Source: Rathayibacter iranicus NCPPB 2253 = VKM Ac-1602 (GTDB lineage Bacteria > Actinomycetota > Actinomycetes > Actinomycetales > Microbacteriaceae). Taken from it: 64,000 nt of DNA. The stretch is from NCBI RefSeq assembly GCF_003149025.1, contig NZ_QGDV01000002.1, positions 62,001 through 126,000 of the forward strand, written 5' to 3'. A program made the position numbers and the translations under genes. Of this stretch, positions 51,955 to 64,000 are shown piece after piece. The notes under the pieces were generated by a model. The model saw only the letters and a list, made by a program, of their open reading frames with translations. It had not been told where the DNA came from and searched no databases. Position 1 is the stretch's first letter, and every line of letters starts with the position of its first letter.

Positions 51955-54146
51955 CGCTCGTCCGCCTTCACGCTCAGGATGTGCACGGGCTCGACGAACG
52001 CGTCGAGCCGCACGTAGTTGTCGCTGCCCCAGGTCCAGACGGCGCCGGTCATCAGGTCCTCGACCTCGAATCGAGCTCCCCAGTCGAGCCCGATCGCGGG
52101 CAGGTCGAGATGCACGGTGGTCTCGCGGGCTGAGTGGGGATCGGTGTTCACGACCACGAGAATCGTGTCTGCCGCTCCCGTACCCGTGAACGCCTGCTGT
52201 AGGTGCTTGGAATAGACAAGGATCGCGTCGTCGTCGCTGCCATGCACCAGGAGGTTGCGGAGCTGCCCCAGGGCGGGGTGCGCCCGCCGGATCTCGTTGA
52301 GACGCGTCAGATACGGTGCCAGCGAGCGGCCGGACTCCTCCGCAGCCGCCCAGTCACGAGTCTTGTACTCGTACTTTTCGTTATCGATGTTCTCCTCGGC
52401 GCCCGGGCGTGCGACGTTCTCGACCAGCTCATATCCGGCATAGACGCCCCAGAGCGGCGATGCGGTCGCAGCGAGCGCGGCGCGCACCTTATAGGCAGAC
52501 CGGCCACCGTACTGAAGATATTCGGTCAGAATGTCCGGCGTATTCACGAACAGGTTTGGCCGCATGTAGTCGGCTGTTTCGTGCGCGATGCTGGTGAAGA
52601 ATTCGGCCAGCTCCTCCTTGGTGTTGCGCCAAGTGAAGTACGAATACGACTGCTGGAAGCCGACTTTGCCGAGCGCCCGCATGATCGCCGGGCGGGTGAA
52701 CGCCTCAGCGAGAAACAGCACCTCGGGGTGCTCCGCGGTGATCTCGTGGATGACGAACTCCCAAAAGTCGAGCGGTTTCGTGTGGGGATTGTCGACGCGG
52801 AAGATGCGCACCCCGAGCGCGATCCAGTGGCGCAGAATTCGCAGCGCCTCCTGACGGATGCCCTCGGGATCGTTGTCGAAGTTGACCGGATAAATGTCCT
52901 GGTATTTCTTCGGCGGGTTCTCGGCATAGGCGATCGTTCCGTCGGGGAGCGTGGTGAACCACTCCGGATGGCTGGTCACCCACGGGTGGTCCGGTGAGGC
53001 CTGCAACGCAAAGTCCAGGGCAAGTTCGAGACCGGCGTCCGTGACCGCGGAGTGGAACGCACGGAAGTCGTCGAGCGTGCCGAGGTCGGGATGAATCGCG
53101 TCGTGGCCTCCCTCCGCTGAGCCGATCGCCCAGGGGGACCCTGGGTCACTCGGACCGGCGTCGAGAGTGTTGTTCGGGCCCTTGCGGAAAGCGCGGCCGA
53201 TGGGGTGGATCGGCGGCAGATACAGCACGTCGAAGCCCATCGCAGCGACGGCGGGCACGCGGTCGATCGCGGTGCGGAACGTTCCGCTGCTGACGGTGCC
53301 GTCGTCGTGGCGCACGGCGCCTTCGGAGCGGGGGAAGAACTCGTACCAGGCGCCCACACCGGCGCGGGTGCGCTCGACGTGCACGGTCCGCGGCTCCGAC
53401 ACGCTGACAAGGCTCATCACCGGGCGAGCCTCGAGCGCTTCGTGCACGGCCGAGTCGGTCGCCGCGGCCAGGCGCTCGTCGGCCGGCAGATCGGAGTCCG
53501 CCAGGCGGGAGGCGATGCCGGCGAATAGGCCGCGCTCGGCTCGGGGCCGGGCCTCGTCGTCCGCTCCGGTTCGCAGGAGACCGGCGCCGATTGCGAAGGT
53601 GACTTCGATGTCAAGGCCTGCCGGGATCTTGACCTCGGCTGTGTGCAGCCAGGTGGCCCAGTCGTCAGCGAAAGCGCGGATGCGATACGTCCAGTCTCCT
53701 TCGGTGTCGAGCAGGACTAGGCGTCCGTATCGGTCTGTTCCCGTCGCAAGAAGCGACATGCGGTGCTCCGACTCCGCGCCAGTGGGGGAGGTGAGCAGGA
53801 GGTCGACGCCGATGAGGTCGTGACCCTCGCGGAACGCGGTGGCGGCGAAGGGGACGACCTCGCCGACGAAGGCTTTCGCGGGCCAGCGGTCGTCCTCGAG
53901 CCGTGGTTGCGGATCGAGGATCGGGATGCGCTCGGCTCGCACGCGGTAGCCGCTGCGGGTGGTGGCCGGCGCTTCGGCGACTGCCGGCGCCTCGGAGGCC
54001 GCAGGAGCCGACGCGGCCGCCGGGGCGGAGGCGGCGGCCGGAACGGTGGGTGCCGAGTCTCCCACCACCGCTTCGGGTGCGCGTTCGCGACCCGCTGGTC
54101 GTGCGTCGTCGCCGAGCGGAGCCGTGCCGAAAGGTATCTGAGCCAC
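51951..54146 (-). CDS. glgE: Alpha-1,4-glucan:maltose-1-phosphate maltosyltransferase GlgE
   Basis: GlgE extends alpha-glucan using maltose 1-phosphate. The ~731-residue GH13_3 protein has [17 protein letters not shown], the nucleophile Asp in [17 protein letters not shown], the acid/base Glu in [14 protein letters not shown], and [12 protein letters not shown] poly-Ala segment of about 50 residues follows the N-terminus. GTG 54146 is chosen because TACTGT lies 6 nt before it; GTG 54179 is the alternative. TreS and Pep2, which make the donor, are not in the window. Confidence 0.95.
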   Translation of the reverse strand: MAQIPFGTAPLGDDARPAGRERAPEAVVGDSAPTVPAAASAPAAASAPAASEAPAVAEAPATTRSGYRVRAERIPILDPQPRLEDDRWPAKAFVGEVVPFAATAFREGHDLIGVDLLLTSPTGAESEHRMSLLATGTDRYGRLVLLDTEGDWTYRIRAFADDWATWLHTAEVKIPAGLDIEVTFAIGAGLLRTGADDEARPRAERGLFAGIASRLADSDLPADERLAAATDSAVHEALEARPVMSLVSVSEPRTVHVERTRAGVGAWYEFFPRSEGAVRHDDGTVSSGTFRTAIDRVPAVAAMGFDVLYLPPIHPIGRAFRKGPNNTLDAGPSDPGSPWAIGSAEGGHDAIHPDLGTLDDFRAFHSAVTDAGLELALDFALQASPDHPWVTSHPEWFTTLPDGTIAYAENPPKKYQDIYPVNFDNDPEGIRQEALRILRHWIALGVRIFRVDNPHTKPLDFWEFVIHEITAEHPEVLFLAEAFTRPAIMRALGKVGFQQSYSYFTWRNTKEELAEFFTSIAHETADYMRPNLFVNTPDILTEYLQYGGRSAYKVRAALAATASPLWGVYAGYELVENVARPGAEENIDNEKYEYKTRDWAAAEESGRSLAPYLTRLNEIRRAHPALGQLRNLLVHGSDDDAILVYSKHLQQAFTGTGAADTILVVVNTDPHSARETTVHLDLPAIGLDWGARFEVEDLMTGAVWTWGSDNYVRLDAFVEPVHILSVKADER

Positions 54147-54152
54147 GTCATG

Positions 54153-54158
54153 ACAGTA
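54153..54158 (-). promoter_or_regulatory. -10-like hexamer for leaderless glgE
   Basis: On the minus strand TACTGT is followed by CATGAC and the GTG. glgX has the same TACTGT at the same place. Confidence 0.45.
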
Positions 54159-54314
54159 GCGATCGACGACCGCGCGCACACGGCGCTTGCGCCCGCCCGC
54201 GGAGCTGTGCGAGCAGTCCGCGCCGGAACGGATTCGGGCCGCGACGCTGGGCTAGGGTGACCGAGCGCGACCCGCGACCGTCTCTCCTGAGTCCGCAGAG
54301 AGTCGAGGGATGCT

Positions 54315-56891
54315 GTGAAGGCGATCCGCCGCTTCATCGTCCGCTCCGTCCTTCCGCCCGAGCTCTCGGCTCTGGGCGAGCTGGCCGGAAATCTGCGCTG
54401 GGCGTGGCACGAGCCCACCCGGCGCCTGTTCGAGCGGGTCGACCCCGAGCTCTGGCGCCGCGGGGGAGCCGACCCGACGTCACTGCTCGGAGCGGTGAGC
54501 CCCGAGCGGCTTGCCGAACTCGCCAGGGACCAGGGCTTCGTTGACGAGGCGTGGCGCCTGCGCGACGAACTCGAGCGCTACCGTTCCGAGCCGCGCTGGT
54601 ACCAGTCGCTGGCGGAGGAAGTACCGCGCTCAATCGCCTACTTCTCGCCGGAGTTCGGCATCGCCGCGGCGCTTCCGCAGTACTCCGGCGGGCTCGGTAT
54701 CCTCGCGGGCGACCACCTCAAAGCCTCCTCCGACCTGGGCGTACCGCTGATCGGCGTCGGCCTGTTCTACCGCTCCGGCTACTTCTCTCAGGGCCTCTCG
54801 GCCGACGGCTGGCAGTTGGAGTCCTACCCCTCGCTCGACCCGGACGGCCTGCCGCTGCGCGTCGTGCGCCGCGCCGACGGGTCGCCCGCCAGGATCGTGC
54901 TCGCGCTGCCCGAGGGCCGAGCGCTGTACGCCAGGGTCTGGCGCGCTGACGTCGGCCGGGTGACGCTGCTCCTCCTCGACACCGACATCCCCGAGAACGA
55001 GGACGCGCTGCGCTCGGTGACCGATCGTCTCTACGGCGGAGAGAGCGAGCACCGTCTCCTGCAGGAGCTGCTGCTCGGGATCGGCGGCGTGCGTGCGCTC
55101 GCACTGTGGGCCGAAGTTTCGGGCACCGCGGTTCCGGAGGTGTTCCACACCAATGAGGGCCACGCCGGCTTTCAGGGGCTCGAGCGCATCTCGAGCCTGA
55201 TCGGCGCGGGCCTCGACTTCGACCAGGCGCTGCAGGTGGTGCGAGCGAGCACGGTGTTCACCACACACACGCCGGTGCCCGCCGGCATCGACCGCTTCGA
55301 CCGCGCGCTGATCGGCCGATATTTCTCCACTGAGCTACTGCCCGGGGTGCAGGTCGAGGACGTCCTGGAGCTGGGAGCCGAACCGGGGGACTCCGGGAGC
55401 ACCGCGTTCAACATGGCGTATATGGGTCTGCGCCTGGCGCAGCGCTCGAACGGCGTCTCGACCCTGCACGGGGAGGTGAGCCGGTCGATGTTCTCGAGTC
55501 TGTGGCCCGGCTTCGAGACGGCGGAGATTCCCATCGGTTCGATCACGAACGGGGTGCACGCGGCGACCTGGACCGACCCGATCCTCCGGACGTTGGCACG
55601 GGATCGGCTCGGCACCGACGACACGACCCGCGCCGACTGGGCCTCGGGCGACCTGAGCGACGAGGCGCTCTGGCGGGCCCGCCGAGCGATGCGGGAACAG
55701 CTTGTGCACGACGCGCGTCGACGCGCTGTTCGCTCCTGGCAGGAGCAGAATCCGGGCGGGTCACCGCCAACATGGCTCGACGAGATCCTCGATCCGGATG
55801 TGCTCACAGTCGGCTTCGCGCGGCGCGTGCCGACCTACAAACGCCTGACCCTGATGCTGCACGACCCTGATCGCCTGCGGGCGCTCCTCACTCATCCGGA
55901 GCACCCGATTCAGATCGTCATTGCGGGCAAGTCCCATCCGGCGGACGAGGAGGGGAAACGGCTGATCCAGAAGCTGGTCCGCTTCGCGCAGGAACCGGAT
56001 ATCCGGCGGCGCATGGTCTTCCTCCCCGACTACGACATTGCGATGGCCCAGCTGCTCTACCCGGGCACCGATGTCTGGCTGAACAATCCGCTGCGCCCGC
56101 TCGAGGCGTGTGGCACCTCCGGGATGAAGGCGGCTGTGAACGGCTCGCTGAACCTTTCGATCCTGGACGGCTGGTGGAACGAGTACTTCGACGGCGAGAA
56201 CGGCTGGGCGATCCCCTCCTCCGACCGCGCCCTCGACCCAGAGGCCCGCGACATGCTCGAGGCCGATGCGCTCTACGAACTACTCGAGTCCGAGGTCGTG
56301 CCGCGCTTTTCCGAGCGCGACCAGGACGGCGTCCCGCACCGCTGGGTGCGCTCGATCCGCCACACTCTGGCGACACTCTCGCCCGAGCTGTCGGCCGAGC
56401 GGATGGTGCGCGAATATGTCGCAGCCCTCTACCACCCGGCGGCGGAGGCAGCGCGAGCGGTGTCGGCCGATCACTTCGAGCCCGCAAAGGAGCTTGCGTC
56501 GTGGAAGCGCCGGATACGCGCGGGCTGGCCGAGCCTCGTCGTGGCCTCGGTCGAATCAGGCGGAATCGATGCCGTGCCTCAACGCGGTGACCGGCTCGCG
56601 GTGCGTGCCGGGGTGCGCCTGGGCGAACTCTCCCCGGCAGACGTCACGGTGGAGGTGGTCTACGGCACCTCGACCGCCGACGGCTCGCTCACCTCGCTGC
56701 GCCGGCACGAACTCGAGGTGGTCGAAGAGGCCGGTGCCGTCGTCCCCGCCGACGCGGTCGGACGCGTCCCCTACGCGGGCGTGCTGACCCTCGACCGCAG
56801 CGGCTCCTTCGGCTATACCGTCCGCGTGGTCCCCCGTCACGCGCTCCTCGCCCACCCCGCCGAGCTCGGCCTCGCAGCCACCGCCACCTAA
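54315..56891 (+). CDS. glgP: Glycogen/alpha-glucan phosphorylase
   Basis: GlgP releases glucose 1-phosphate from alpha-glucan. The 858-residue GT35 protein has the N-terminal DUF3417-type domain, the SPEFGIAAALPQYSGGLGILAGDHLKA-type active-site region, and VFHTNEGHAGF. The PLP-binding lysine segment is EACGTSGMKAAVNGSLNLSI. A C-terminal beta domain follows. It starts with GTG after GAGGGA; a TAGGGT hexamer at 54253-54258 could be the -10. It is divergent from glgE. Confidence 0.95.
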   Translation: MKAIRRFIVRSVLPPELSALGELAGNLRWAWHEPTRRLFERVDPELWRRGGADPTSLLGAVSPERLAELARDQGFVDEAWRLRDELERYRSEPRWYQSLAEEVPRSIAYFSPEFGIAAALPQYSGGLGILAGDHLKASSDLGVPLIGVGLFYRSGYFSQGLSADGWQLESYPSLDPDGLPLRVVRRADGSPARIVLALPEGRALYARVWRADVGRVTLLLLDTDIPENEDALRSVTDRLYGGESEHRLLQELLLGIGGVRALALWAEVSGTAVPEVFHTNEGHAGFQGLERISSLIGAGLDFDQALQVVRASTVFTTHTPVPAGIDRFDRALIGRYFSTELLPGVQVEDVLELGAEPGDSGSTAFNMAYMGLRLAQRSNGVSTLHGEVSRSMFSSLWPGFETAEIPIGSITNGVHAATWTDPILRTLARDRLGTDDTTRADWASGDLSDEALWRARRAMREQLVHDARRRAVRSWQEQNPGGSPPTWLDEILDPDVLTVGFARRVPTYKRLTLMLHDPDRLRALLTHPEHPIQIVIAGKSHPADEEGKRLIQKLVRFAQEPDIRRRMVFLPDYDIAMAQLLYPGTDVWLNNPLRPLEACGTSGMKAAVNGSLNLSILDGWWNEYFDGENGWAIPSSDRALDPEARDMLEADALYELLESEVVPRFSERDQDGVPHRWVRSIRHTLATLSPELSAERMVREYVAALYHPAAEAARAVSADHFEPAKELASWKRRIRAGWPSLVVASVESGGIDAVPQRGDRLAVRAGVRLGELSPADVTVEVVYGTSTADGSLTSLRRHELEVVEEAGAVVPADAVGRVPYAGVLTLDRSGSFGYTVRVVPRHALLAHPAELGLAATAT

Positions 56892-56912
56892 CCCATGCCC
56901 GTCCCCCACCCT

Positions 56913-56971
56913 GCGAGATGCCTCTTGGATACGCGACACGCCGATGAACGCGTACCCAAGAGGCATCTCGC
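56913..56971. repeat. Palindromic intergenic element, copy D
   Basis: The best-preserved copy. Arms of 23 bp (56913-56935 and 56949-56971) match at 22 of 23 positions around a 13-nt loop holding ACACGCCGATG. It sits between convergent glgP and ybaK. Confidence 0.92.
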
Positions 56972-56992
56972 GGAGGGGCGGTGAGGCGTGGG

Positions 56993-57475
56993 TCAGCGGG
57001 CGAGGGGCGCAAGCTGGGCGCCCGTGACGGCGACGAGGTCGGCGGGGGCGAGTTCGATGTCGAAGCCTCGGCGACCGCCCGAGACGAGCACCGTCTCGAA
57101 GAACTCGGCCGACTCGTCGAGCACCGTGCGGTGCCGCGTCCGCTGACCAATCGGTGAGATGCCACCCAGGACATAACCCGTGCGGCGCTGCACGAGGGAG
57201 GGATCGGCCATCTCGGCGTGCTTGCCTCCGACCGCCGCCGCAAGCCCCTTGAGATCGAGCGAGCCGGTCACGGGCACGATGCCGACCACGAGTTGGCCGT
57301 CCACATCGACCAGAAGAGTCTTGAAGACCCGCTCCGGCTCCACGCCGAGTGCCTGGGCGGCCTCGATCCCGTAGCTCGTCATCGACCGGTCGTGGCGGTA
57401 CTCCCGCGGGACGAAAGGGATCCCCGCTGCCGTCAACGCGACCGTGGCGGGAGTCCCCGGTCCGCTCCGCGTCAT
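56993..57475 (-). CDS. ybaK: Cys-tRNA(Pro) deacylase YbaK
   Basis: YbaK clears cysteine misattached to tRNA(Pro). The 160-residue protein has the INS-like fold: GIPFVPREYRHD, the key lysine in PERVFKTLLVDVDG, LKGLAAAVGGKHAEMADP and RRTGYVLGGISPIGQ. The start at 57475 overlaps the glgX stop by one base (TGATG), so it follows glgX in an operon. Confidence 0.93.
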   Translation of the reverse strand: MTRSGPGTPATVALTAAGIPFVPREYRHDRSMTSYGIEAAQALGVEPERVFKTLLVDVDGQLVVGIVPVTGSLDLKGLAAAVGGKHAEMADPSLVQRRTGYVLGGISPIGQRTRHRTVLDESAEFFETVLVSGGRRGFDIELAPADLVAVTGAQLAPLAR

Positions 57476-59565
57476 CAGGTCTCCTGCTCCACGGCCGACT
57501 CCTGCTCTGGAGCCGATCCGTGCGCCACGAAGAGCTGCATCGATGTCGCAGTCACGCGGATGACCTGCCCCGCCGCGAAGGTCTCGCCATGTTCCAGCGG
57601 CTCCGGCTCCGCGCTGTTCCACAGCCGCGTGTAGCCGGTCACGCCCTTGTCCTGCGCGAGCGCGACCGTCGTTTCCTGTTCCACACCGTGTATGACGAGG
57701 AGCACCCGGTCGAGATCGCCGTCGACCGACGTCGAGGCCGCGAGGTACTGCAGTGTTCGGTGCGCGGCCGAGGTCCAGTCCTCGCCGGACATCCCGCGGC
57801 CGTGCGCGTCGAACCAGCGCATGCTGCTCGCTCCCGGCGTGGCCTCCTCGCCTCGGCTGTACCGGGAGGGTCGCAACGCCGGGTGCTCGCGGCGAAGGCG
57901 GAGGAGGGTCCGGGTGTGTGCCCGTAACGCGAGCTGCCAGCTGGCGAGGTCCGCCCAGCGCAGCCAAGTGAGGTCCGAATCCTGGCAGTACGCGTTGTTG
58001 TTCCCGCGCTGACTGCGCCCGGTCTCGTCGCCCGCTGTGAGCATCGGGACGCCGGCCGAGAGCAGCAGGGTGCCGAGCAAATTGCGCATCGCTTTGCGCC
58101 GGTCGAGGGTGATCCGCTCGTCGGTCGTGGGACCCTCGAAGCCGTGGTTGAAGGAGCGGTTCGTCTCGGCTCCGTCGCGGTTGGACTCGCCGTTGCCGAT
58201 GTTGTGCTTGACGTTGTACGAGACCAGATCGGCGAGCGTGAAGCCGTCATGCGCCGTCACGAAGTTCACGGACGCGAGCGGGCCGCGCTCGGCCGAGAAG
58301 GTGTTCGAGGAGCCGGCGAGCCGCGTCGCGAATCCACCGACGCCGACGGGGGCCGTCCCTGCGCGCCGGGCGTAGTCAATGTCCGAGAGCCAAAAGTTGC
58401 GCGCGCGATCCCGGTAACGGTCGTTCCACTCCGACCAGCCGACGGGAAAGTTCCCCGTCTGCCACCCGCCCGTGCCCACATCCCACGGCTCAGCGATCAT
58501 CTTCACGCCGGCCAGCGCAGGATCCTCGACCGCGGCCCGAAGCAGCGGATGGTCGCTCTGAAAGTGGGCGATCTCGTCGCGGCCGAGAGTGGCCGCGAGG
58601 TCAAGGCGAAAGCCGTCGATCCCCAGCTCGCCCGACCAGTAGCGGAGTGAATCGAGGACGAGCCGCTGCGCGGCGGGCCTGCCGAAGTCGATTGTGTTGC
58701 CACAGCCCGTGACGTCTACGTAATGCCCCTGCGCCGTCTGCCGGTACCAGCCCGCGTCATCTATTCCGCGCAGGCTCGACGTCGGCCCGTCAGGTCCCTC
58801 CTCCGCCGTGTGGTTGTAGACGACGTCGAGGATCACCTCGAGACCGGCCTCGTGCAGCAGCTTCACCATCCCCTTGAACTCGCGCAGCACCGCGCTCGGT
58901 CCGCCACGCTGGGCGCTGGGGGAGGCGTACGCGGCGTGCGGACTGAAAAAATTCAGCGTGTTATAGCCCCAGTAATTGGTGAGGCCCTGCCGCAACAGCC
59001 GCTGCTCCGAGACGAACGCGTGCACGGGCAGCAGCTCGACCGCCGTGACCCCGAGATCGAGCAAGGCCGCGACCGTCGACTCGTGTGCGAGGCCCGCGTA
59101 GGTGCCGCGCAGCTCCACGGGGAGTGCGGAGTTGAGCTTTGTCAGGCCCTTGATGTGCGCCTCGTAGATCACGGTGCTCGCCAGCGGCGTGCCGGGCCGG
59201 GAGGAGGCGCCCCAGTCAAACGCGTCGTCGACGACGACCGAGCGCCACTCGTTCTCCGCCACCCGGTGCAGACCCCTCGAGTAGGGCTCGAGCAGGGCGC
59301 GCCGGGGGTCGAATCGGTGGCGCGGTCCGCTCGGGCCGTCCACGCGCAGGGCGTAGCGGCGGCCGGGCACCAGCAGCTCGGAGCAGACCGACCACACCGC
59401 GTCCTCATCGCGGGCGAGCGGGACGGTCCGCGTGATCCACGCCGGATCCTTCTCGTCGTACACCAGCAGGTCGACCGCGCTTGCACTGTCTGACCAGACC
59501 CGCAACTCGCCGCCCTGGTCGCCGACGCTCACGCCGAGCCGGGCGAGGGGATCGTGACAGGTCAT
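57475..59565 (-). CDS. glgX: Glycogen debranching enzyme GlgX
   Basis: GlgX hydrolyses alpha-1,6 branches left by phosphorylase. The 696-residue GH13_11 protein has an N-terminal CBM48 domain and the conserved YEAHIKGLTKLN and VVYNHTAEEGPDGP. The catalytic residues are Asp in GIDGFRLDLAATLGRD, Glu in KMIAEPWDVG and Asp in FVTAHDGFTLADLV; GRSQRGNNNAYCQD is also typical. The ATG at 59565 has TACTGT 7 nt before it. The longer open frame upstream is antisense to the cysteine desulfurase. Confidence 0.95.
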   Translation of the reverse strand: MTCHDPLARLGVSVGDQGGELRVWSDSASAVDLLVYDEKDPAWITRTVPLARDEDAVWSVCSELLVPGRRYALRVDGPSGPRHRFDPRRALLEPYSRGLHRVAENEWRSVVVDDAFDWGASSRPGTPLASTVIYEAHIKGLTKLNSALPVELRGTYAGLAHESTVAALLDLGVTAVELLPVHAFVSEQRLLRQGLTNYWGYNTLNFFSPHAAYASPSAQRGGPSAVLREFKGMVKLLHEAGLEVILDVVYNHTAEEGPDGPTSSLRGIDDAGWYRQTAQGHYVDVTGCGNTIDFGRPAAQRLVLDSLRYWSGELGIDGFRLDLAATLGRDEIAHFQSDHPLLRAAVEDPALAGVKMIAEPWDVGTGGWQTGNFPVGWSEWNDRYRDRARNFWLSDIDYARRAGTAPVGVGGFATRLAGSSNTFSAERGPLASVNFVTAHDGFTLADLVSYNVKHNIGNGESNRDGAETNRSFNHGFEGPTTDERITLDRRKAMRNLLGTLLLSAGVPMLTAGDETGRSQRGNNNAYCQDSDLTWLRWADLASWQLALRAHTRTLLRLRREHPALRPSRYSRGEEATPGASSMRWFDAHGRGMSGEDWTSAAHRTLQYLAASTSVDGDLDRVLLVIHGVEQETTVALAQDKGVTGYTRLWNSAEPEPLEHGETFAAGQVIRVTATSMQLFVAHGSAPEQESAVEQET

Positions 59566-59572
59566 GCGACTT

Positions 59573-59578
59573 ACAGTA
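59573..59578 (-). promoter_or_regulatory. -10-like hexamer for leaderless glgX
   Basis: On the minus strand TACTGT is followed by a 7-nt spacer and the ATG at 59565. Confidence 0.45.
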
Positions 59579-59628
59579 GTGACGGGCACCGGCCTCCCCC
59601 GTGCCCCTGACGCGGGAGGAATGGCTGC

Positions 59629-60855
59629 ATGATCTACCTCGATCACGGCGCGACCACACCGCTGCGCGCCACCGCCCTCGCTGCATTCGCTGAGGCCTCG
59701 GCACGGCCGGGCAACCCCTCCTCTGTGCACGCCTCGGGGCAGGAGGCACGACGGCGACTCGAAGATGCGCGCTCGGCGCTCGCCGGCGTGCTCGGCTGCG
59801 AGCCGATCGAAGTCGTGCTGACTGCGGGAGGGACGGAGGCGATCAATCTCGCGATCAAGGGCCTCTTCTGGCAGCGGCGCGCGGAGGACGCTGCCCTCGT
59901 CCGCCTGCTCGTCGCGGAGGGAGAGCACCACGCCACGCTCGATAGTGTCGCCTGGCTGGCCGAGCACGAGGGCGCCCGGATCGAATGGCTGCCGCTCGAC
60001 GCCGAGGGGACCCTGCAACCAGAGACGCTCGCCGCGGCGCTCGAGCGCGATCCCGGCTCCGTTGCCCTGGTGACCGCGCTGTGGGTGAACAACGAGATCG
60101 GCACGATCAACCCCGTGGTGGCCCTCGCCGAGGTCTGCGCGCGCGCCGGCGTGCCGCTGCACCTCGACGCGGTCGCCGCGTTGGGCCACCTGCCGCTGCG
60201 GATCGACGAGGTGCGCCGCGAGTCCGGTTCGCGCGGCGGCGCGGGGCTCGTCGCCGTCAGTGTGTCGGGGCATAAGGTCGGCGGACCAATCGCCACCGGC
60301 GCCCTCATGCTCGCCCGCGACGCGCGGGTCGTTCCGGTGCTGCACGGAGGTGGCCAGCAGCGCGGCGTGCGCTCGGGCACCCAGGACGTTCCGGGTGCCG
60401 CCGCCTTTGCGGCCGCCGCGGTCGAGGCGGAGGCGGAACTGCCCACCGAGACCCGTCGCCTCACCCTCCTGCGCGACCGGCTGGTCACCGGCGCCCTCGT
60501 GGCGGTCCCCGGAGCGACGCTGACCGGTCCGCCGCTTGACTCCGGCCGCCGCATCTCGAACAACGCGCACCTCGCGTTCCCCCGCGCGCAGGGCGACTCC
60601 CTGCTCTTCCTGCTGGATGGCGCGGGCGTCTCTGTCTCGACCGGCTCCGCGTGCACGGCGGGCATCCCCGAGCCCTCCCATGTGGTCCTCGCGCTCGGTC
60701 GCAGCGAGGATGAGGCGCGCGGGGTCCTGCGGATGACGTTCGGGCACACGTCGGTCGACGCCGACGTCGACGCGCTGCTCGCCGCGCTGCCTGCCGCCTA
60801 CGCGCGGGCCGCGCGGGCCGGACTGTCCAACCGCGTGGTGCTTCCCGCCGGTTGA
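59629..60855 (+). CDS. Cysteine desulfurase (IscS/NifS-like)
   Basis: The PLP enzyme takes sulfur from cysteine. The 408-residue protein has YLDHGATTPL, LTAGGTEAINLAIKG, EHHATLDS, the PLP lysine in VSVSGHKVGGPIATG and the persulfide cysteine loop VSTGSACTAGIPEPSHV. The start follows GGGAGGAAT. The neighbouring mnmA makes it the likely sulfur donor for tRNA thiolation, and perhaps for MoeB and Fe-S clusters as well. Confidence 0.93.
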   Translation: MIYLDHGATTPLRATALAAFAEASARPGNPSSVHASGQEARRRLEDARSALAGVLGCEPIEVVLTAGGTEAINLAIKGLFWQRRAEDAALVRLLVAEGEHHATLDSVAWLAEHEGARIEWLPLDAEGTLQPETLAAALERDPGSVALVTALWVNNEIGTINPVVALAEVCARAGVPLHLDAVAALGHLPLRIDEVRRESGSRGGAGLVAVSVSGHKVGGPIATGALMLARDARVVPVLHGGGQQRGVRSGTQDVPGAAAFAAAAVEAEAELPTETRRLTLLRDRLVTGALVAVPGATLTGPPLDSGRRISNNAHLAFPRAQGDSLLFLLDGAGVSVSTGSACTAGIPEPSHVVLALGRSEDEARGVLRMTFGHTSVDADVDALLAALPAAYARAARAGLSNRVVLPAG

Positions 60856-60898
60856 TGCTCGACGCCGTTCGCCGCTCGTGCCTGGCGTGTGCGAAACG

Positions 60899-60904
60899 TA
60901 GACT
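60899..60904 (+). promoter_or_regulatory. -10-like hexamer for leaderless mnmA
   Basis: TAGACT ends 6 nt (CGCACG) before the GTG at 60911. Confidence 0.5.
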
Positions 60905-60910
60905 CGCACG

Positions 60911-64000
<3,090 letters not shown>

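Overview
The window is high-GC, densely coded chromosomal DNA with many GTG starts and 4-nt ATGA/GTGA gene overlaps. It carries F420-type enzymes, a GlgE maltosyltransferase, DivIVA-like coiled-coil proteins and a DUF2469 gene beside rnhB. Together these point to an actinobacterium, most likely of the family Microbacteriaceae (Rathayibacter/Clavibacter-like). The genus is an inference from gene content only. No rRNA, tRNA, CRISPR array, intact insertion sequence or prophage was recognised.

Layout. 1-7.5 kb: a molybdenum hydroxylase (fused 2Fe-2S/Mo subunit, cut by the left edge, plus a FAD subunit) and a molybdenum cofactor set (moaE, mogA, moaC, moeA, moaA, moaD, moeB-rhodanese). 7.7-16.9 kb: smc, a glycosyltransferase-like gene and ftsY, then lipB-lipA on the other strand, then ffh with a coupled META-domain lipoprotein gene. 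16.9-19.8 kb: an LLM oxidoreductase, an SGNH lipoprotein and a YbdK-type ligase. 20-26 kb: rpsP-khpA-rimM-trmD, map, a membrane protein, rplS, lepB, rnhB and DUF2469. 26.05-28.7 kb: a visibly less GC-rich insertion between DUF2469 and yraN, with a secreted protein and an overlapping membrane protein, a three-helix membrane protein and gene debris. 28.7-41.4 kb: yraN-comM-dprA, a phosphoesterase, xerC, an M23 protein, a sugar porter, rpsB, tsf, pyrH, frr, cdsA and a DivIVA-like protein. 41.4-49.4 kb: a transglycosylase-like secreted protein, a Na+/H+ antiporter, a small zinc-ribbon protein with an alpha/beta hydrolase, a long coiled coil, a large membrane/lipoprotein-like protein and a thioredoxin-TPR co-chaperone. 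49.5-59.6 kb: alpha-glucan metabolism (glgE-glgB, glgP, glgX) plus ybaK. 59.6-64 kb: cysteine desulfurase, mnmA and ligA (cut by the right edge).

How the genes work together. The moa/moe genes can build the cofactor used by the adjoining hydroxylase. smc, ftsY and ffh serve chromosome organisation and protein targeting. The rpsP-rplS and rpsB-frr blocks are the usual translation clusters. GlgE, GlgB, GlgP and GlgX make and break branched alpha-glucan. The desulfurase can supply sulfur to MnmA for tRNA 2-thiolation.

The less ordinary signals are: (i) four copies of a 54-67 bp palindrome, all between convergent genes; (ii) twelve genes whose -10-like hexamer ends 6-7 nt before the start codon, implying leaderless mRNAs; (iii) the less GC-rich island with an ATGA-coupled secreted/membrane pair; (iv) a structured rplS leader that starts where its promoter predicts; (v) an M23 reading frame that runs 447 nt antisense into xerC; (vi) a 16-bp perfect inverted repeat upstream of smc.
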